Origin: Pyrrhoderma lamaoense
Taxonomy: Eukaryota; Basidiomycota; Agaricomycetes; Hymenochaetales; Hymenochaetaceae
Length of the DNA: 64,000 bases
NCBI GenBank assembly: GCA_002794735.1
Contig: NBAZ01000004.1
Span: 62,001 to 126,000 of the forward strand
Direction of reading: 5' to 3'
Shown here: positions 60,201 to 64,000 of the stretch, in pieces
How positions within the stretch are numbered: position 1 is the first letter of the stretch
Layout: each line of letters begins with the position of its first letter
Position numbers and translations under genes: made by a program
Notes under the pieces: generated by a model
Told to the model about the DNA's origin: nothing
What the model saw: the letters and a program-made list of their open reading frames with translations, nothing else
Databases searched by the model: none

Positions 60201-61091
60201 AAGGGGCGGAGAAGGGGAATGAAGGAAAGGTGATTTCGTGACTTAACCTAATCGTTGACCTTGGTCGATGTACTCGGCAGAGCGTCTAAAAATAATAATG
60301 TTTGAAGACACATGTTCTGATTCTTCTCGCATTAATGCTGTATTCATTCATCTTCCTTCGCATCCCGATTGATGTAGAGAAAATGAGAGAAAAAGTGAAC
60401 TGAGCTGGCGCTTATCGTATACGTGTCTACCATACAGGCTGAGTAGGCGCTTAAACAACTCCCCCCCCTCTCCCCTTTCTTCTGTGGATACGAGATGCAG
60501 GGAAACTCGGATAATAACGGTTTTTAAAAAAGTTGACATGACAGTTTATTCGGAAAAGATATTCAAGCGCCTCGCTGAGAAGAACAAGGAGAATACGGAT
60601 TCTCATCTCATCTCCCCTCTTCATCCGTATACACACGTTCGGTAGCGCTACAGGCAATCTGAGAACAGTTCTCATCTTGGCCTTTTCTTGGATTAGAGAT
60701 GGATCTACACTATGAGCACTCGCACTGAAGGTGGGGATTCCTCAGTGACTTTGTTCAGCTACTAAGAATCAAGGCTTGATTGCTACTTGTTCACTTATCC
60801 TGTCTCGGTTCTCCTGTGGCCTTTTTTTTTTTTTGAATAAAATCATCTCAACTCTCCCGCCTGTGCATTTTCATGATGGTGTACAAAAAAACCCAAACCA
60901 ACTTTAGAAAGAGAGAATATTTTTGGACTTTGTAAACAAACTTTCCGACAGTCCCTCGGGATCTTATCTGATAATTCGAGGGAAAAGAAACAGTCATGTG
61001 CTTTTTGGTCCATACCGGAAAACCAAATGTCAAGCGCGTGCCTTCAACAACGACGAAGAGATAGTTTCAACGACGGGGCGCTATAGTATAG
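57270..61091. other. 3.8 kb intergenic region with a C/G-rich half and an AT-rich half
   Basis: The left half, to about 58.9 kb, is GC-rich and is probably the long promoter and 5' UTR of the zinc-finger gene; it has CACGTG palindromes at 58092-58097 and 58227-58232. The right half is AT-rich with pyrimidine tracts and a short inverted repeat (GATACT...AGTATC) near 59435-59460. The open frame at 59705-59947 (minus, TSPIKAPSGIVRVKNAHSSS) looks mildly protein-like but has no support. No gene is recognised. Confidence 0.4.
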
Positions 61092-62532
61092 ATGGCGTTC
61101 GCTCACCTTCCAGTTTCGAGTCTAACTCCACCCGGATACGCTCACTACGGGATTGCCTGGTCACCCTTTAATAGCTCGCGTCTCGCATTATGTTCATCAG
61201 CCAATTACGGTCTCGTTGGGAACGGACAACTGCATATCATATCTCTTGGTCCACCTGATCCAAGAGTCTCTAGCACCAAAAGCCCTTCAACTCCCGAAGT
61301 GCCTGGTGTGTCGCTAGAGAAAAGGTACACAACACAGGATGGCCTGTATGGTGTTGCCTGGTCGGAAGTACATGAGAACCAGCTCGTGAGTGCAGGTGCA
61401 GATGGTAGCATCCATTTGTGGGATATAACCTTAAATGTGCGTGAGTTGTCACAGAGCTATGCTCCAAACCCTCGTATCCTTTCATTTCTGCGCAGATGAT
61501 CACACCATTAGTCGTCGTTGTTAAGATATCTATATTATCGACGTTACTAGCTTCCACAGATAAACCGGTTAGGAAGATAAAAAATCGATTAGCTAACTAC
61601 AATACAATCTAGTAGGATTTACCAGTTCAAGTGTGGAAGGAACATAGCCGAGAAGTTTGGTCTGTTGACTGGTCAAATATAAAAAAGGACGTGTTCTGTT
61701 CTTCCTCTTGGGACGGGACCATTAAATTAGTACGTTCCCAGTGTAAATATCATTATCCATTGGGGCGATCCCTGAACGTACTTCTCTACCCATGTAGTGG
61801 TCCCCAGATCGTGCACACTCAATAACGACGCTCTATGGTGGTCAGGGATGCATATATCAAGCAGTATTTTCCCCACACCACCCTGATCTTATCGCCTCAG
61901 GTTCTGCAGATGGCGCACTTCGGATCTATGATCTTCGTTCCCCATCACTTCTTTCCGCTCCTACATCACTTACCTCCCCTTCATCAACACCCGCTTTGAT
62001 CATACCGCGAACAGAACATGGCGAACTTTTGAGTTTAGACTGGAATAAGTATCGGCCCATGGTGCTTGCAGCAGGGGGAACAAACCCATACATGAGGGTG
62101 TGGGACTGTAGAATGGTGAAACCTTCAAACGGATTAAGTGGTCAAGCGCAGGAATTCACAAAGATAGGTGGTGTATGTGAGTCGGAGCTCGAAGCTCATA
62201 CATATGCTATTCGTAGACTCCAATGGAGCCCCCACCGAGCAGACATAATTGCTACTGCAAGTTATGATATGACTTGCAAAGTGTACGTCGTCTTCATGTC
62301 ATATATTCATACGAAGGTAGCTTACATTAGCTAATAATAACGATGTCTATTCCATTTTTGTTGATATAGATGGTCGGTGAACCCTCCACCAGGTACCCAC
62401 TCACTCGTACATGTTGAGGATCGGCATTCGGAGTTTGTCGTCGGATGTGCATGGTCCCTATATGACGAAGGTCTACTAGCAAGTTGTGGCTGGGACGGCA
62501 GGCTCAACCTTTGCCGCCCTCTAGGCGCGTAA
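61092..62532 (+). CDS. Peroxin 7, PTS2 import receptor (WD40)
   Basis: Cytosolic receptor that carries PTS2-tagged enzymes such as thiolase to the peroxisome, working with a PEX20/PEX5L-type co-receptor. Start at 61092: MAFAHLPVSSLTPPGYAHYG. Exon 1 holds GIAWSPFNSSRLALCSSANY, QLHIISLGPP, GLYGVAWSEVHENQLVSAGA and DGSIHLWDITLN. After introns come VWKEHSREVWSVDWSNIKKD, CSSSWDGTIKLWSPDRAHSI, IYQAVFSPHHPDLIASGSAD, YMRVWDCRM, AYAIRRLQWSPHRAD-type sequence (62205-62245), IIATASYDMTCKVWSVNPPP and the diagnostic FVVGCAWSLYDEGLLASCGW. It ends LNLCRPLGA at 62530-62532. All introns keep frame. About 365 residues, slightly longer than yeast or human PEX7 but in range. Confidence 0.95.
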
Positions 62533-63130
62533 ATACAGATTTGCCTTTGAGCCGGAAGATTATAGGACCTCTGATCGTACTTTACTATATTTTATCCTCT
62601 TTGGTGATTGTTTGATATCCAAAACAGTTTTTTCGACATTGCACATAGCTGTAACCTTGTAATACTACTAATGTACTTCCAATTTGATTTCTAAATCTAG
62701 GGATGTCATTTGACTGATTGATTGTAAGTTACTATCACATACGTCTTCCTATTACTGGTGCAAGTCTGTTCAAATTCTACTTACTATCAAAAAAAACCTT
62801 CTTTGCGACAAAGAGCAAGATAAGGTTCTACTGCAACGTCCTGATTTAACTTGCAATCCCTCGCATACTGCATCATCTATAGTCATATGAAGTCATTGGC
62901 GGTTAAAAACTTGCAAAGTCAATACCGGCCCCCATGGACCGCCCAATATGCACAAGCCCAAGAAGAATCTATCTTTCTCACTTATCTATTATCAATGCAA
63001 AGGATTCACGTACAAAGTTATGATGAAATTGCATTATTACACCTCTGTGTCCATAAATCAGTACGTTTTTCCCCTTCCATGCTTGACACTTCAAGAAATA
63101 CCCTTTTCGTCGGTAATCCACAACGCAGCA
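62533..63130. other. intergenic, no gene seen
   Basis: Spacer between PEX7 and the partial gene at the right edge. Open frames at 62851-63138 and 62948-63292 overlap it but look non-coding upstream of 63131. Confidence 0.45.
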
Positions 63131-64000
63131 ATGAGTAGCCCGGGCCCAAAGAAACTATCTGAAAGTATTTATGATGCATATACCAAGAATTATAATAGAT
63201 TGGATCATGTTATCAATTCAAGTAAGTTACTATTTTGGCCTCCTTTTTTGTGTGATTTACTATTATTGAGTAAGATTTCTTTAATTCTGTAAACCCTTCT
63301 AGTGGCGCAGGAACATATGCTCTACAAATTCGTCATAGGTGAAGATTCACCCTCAGAATCACAAAACGAACGCAAGACGACCTTTAAGATTAAGCCAACC
63401 CGTAAGTGAAATTCCCTCTTAAAAAACCTTGATGAGAAGGTTGAATAGCAGTCTTTTGTTAGTTTGGAAGGCAGATTCATCAACTAAAGAATTCAATCTC
63501 GACATCCGGGGTACAGATGACAATGCCAAAAAAGCCAATCGGAAGCTATTTCTTGCTCTGCTCCAGCGAATCCAAAAGTTTTATGTTGAACTTGGCAAAA
63601 AGACTAATGACTCGGAGGTCGTGATTACTGAACAGAGATATGTACCATCCGCTTACGCCAATGAAATTGATGCTGCTCTTCAAGCTATTGCCAAGTGGCA
63701 TAGGCAAGTCTCTCCAGGTGGATTGCAGACAACTAGTACGCCTAGAACTTCTGGTACACCCACTTCAGCACTCCTATCACGCTCAAGAGCACTCGCACGA
63801 CCTTCAGGTTCCCGCCCGCAATTTTACTCAAAGCCAGCATACGCTACTGAAACCTCTATTGACCAGACGTCAGCTACAAATTCGACGAGACCGAGCAGAG
63901 CTAATGAAACTGACTCCTTCCTCATTAGCGGAATTCCCTTCAGCCGTTTAGTCCCTTTCTTCAGATCTTCTGTGTCTGATGGCAAAACCAGACCTCCACC
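63131..64000 (+). CDS. Unknown protein, 3' end beyond window
   Basis: Start at 63131 (MSSPGPKKLSESIYDAYTK) is chosen because the codons before it look non-coding. Exon 1 ends LDHVINS. Then, across two introns of about 75 bp, come MAQEHMLYKFVIGEDSPSES, KTTFKIKPT and LWKADSSTKEFNLDIRGTDD. The chain continues NAKKANRKLFLALLQRIQKF, YVELGKKTNDSEVVITEQRY and YANEIDAALQAIAKWHRQVS, then a Ser/Thr/Arg/Pro-rich region that runs off the right edge. The folded part looks alpha-helical and conserved in character, but I do not recognise the family. The remaining exons are needed to identify it. Confidence 0.55.

Overview
This is nuclear DNA from a filamentous or dimorphic fungus, most likely a basidiomycete (probably Agaricomycotina). 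The evidence is dense protein genes on both strands, many 45-60 bp GT-AG introns (several with a CTAAT-type branch site), eukaryotic core genes (ATAD2/Yta7, Rvb1, Rna14, Hrp1-like, PEX7, IMPDH, NF-YC) and a small protein resembling the basidiomycete DUF6593 family. I found no rRNA, tRNA, CRISPR array or intact transposon.

Layout. 1-1265 (-): SAMHD1-type HD phosphohydrolase, cut by the window edge. 2527-4029 (+): secreted GH43 arabinanase. 4180-5461 (-): arylamine N-acetyltransferase. 6055-7011 (-) and 7331-8414 (+): a divergent pair, PdxT/SNO (vitamin B6) and methylthioadenosine phosphorylase. 8711-9347 (+): NF-YC/HAP5. 10418-11640 (-): Nbp2-like SH3 protein. 12314-16987 (+): Yta7/ATAD2. 17531-20065 (-): GH85 endo-beta-N-acetylglucosaminidase. 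20784-22739 (+): two-RRM Hrp1-like protein. 23014-28067 (-): many-exon coiled-coil protein ending in two CxxC...HxxxxH fingers. 28486-31394 (+): Rna14/CstF77. 31865-33324 (-): possible p31comet-like protein. 33804-35719 (+): IMPDH. 36052-38763 (+): secreted intradiol dioxygenase carrying a huge Pro/His/Gly repeat. 39090-40879 (+): Rvb1. 43087-43891 (+): DUF6593-like. 43.9-47.4 kb: a long gene-poor stretch with an anomalous block. 47449-49257 (-): ER P58IPK/DNAJC3. 49840-51420 (-): unknown protein. 53408-57269 (-): large Ser/Gln-rich Cys4 zinc-finger regulator. 57.3-61.1 kb: long intergenic region. 61092-62532 (+): PEX7. 63131-end (+): unknown protein, truncated by the window.

Functional grouping is loose, as usual for fungal chromosomes. 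RNA 3'-end processing is represented twice (Rna14 and an Hrp1-like protein, both subunits of CF I in yeast). Chromatin and transcription are represented by Yta7, Rvb1, NF-YC and the Cys4 regulator. Several genes form head-to-head pairs over 300-720 bp shared promoters.

A caution for any user: at least ten otherwise well-conserved genes show single-base frame breaks, nearly all at short homopolymers where one base seems to be missing. The conserved protein continues in the next frame each time. This pattern fits sequencing or assembly error much better than pseudogenes. The most distinctive biology is the dioxygenase, whose catalytic domain is interrupted between its first and second iron ligands by about 1.4 kb of tandem Pro/His/Gly repeats.
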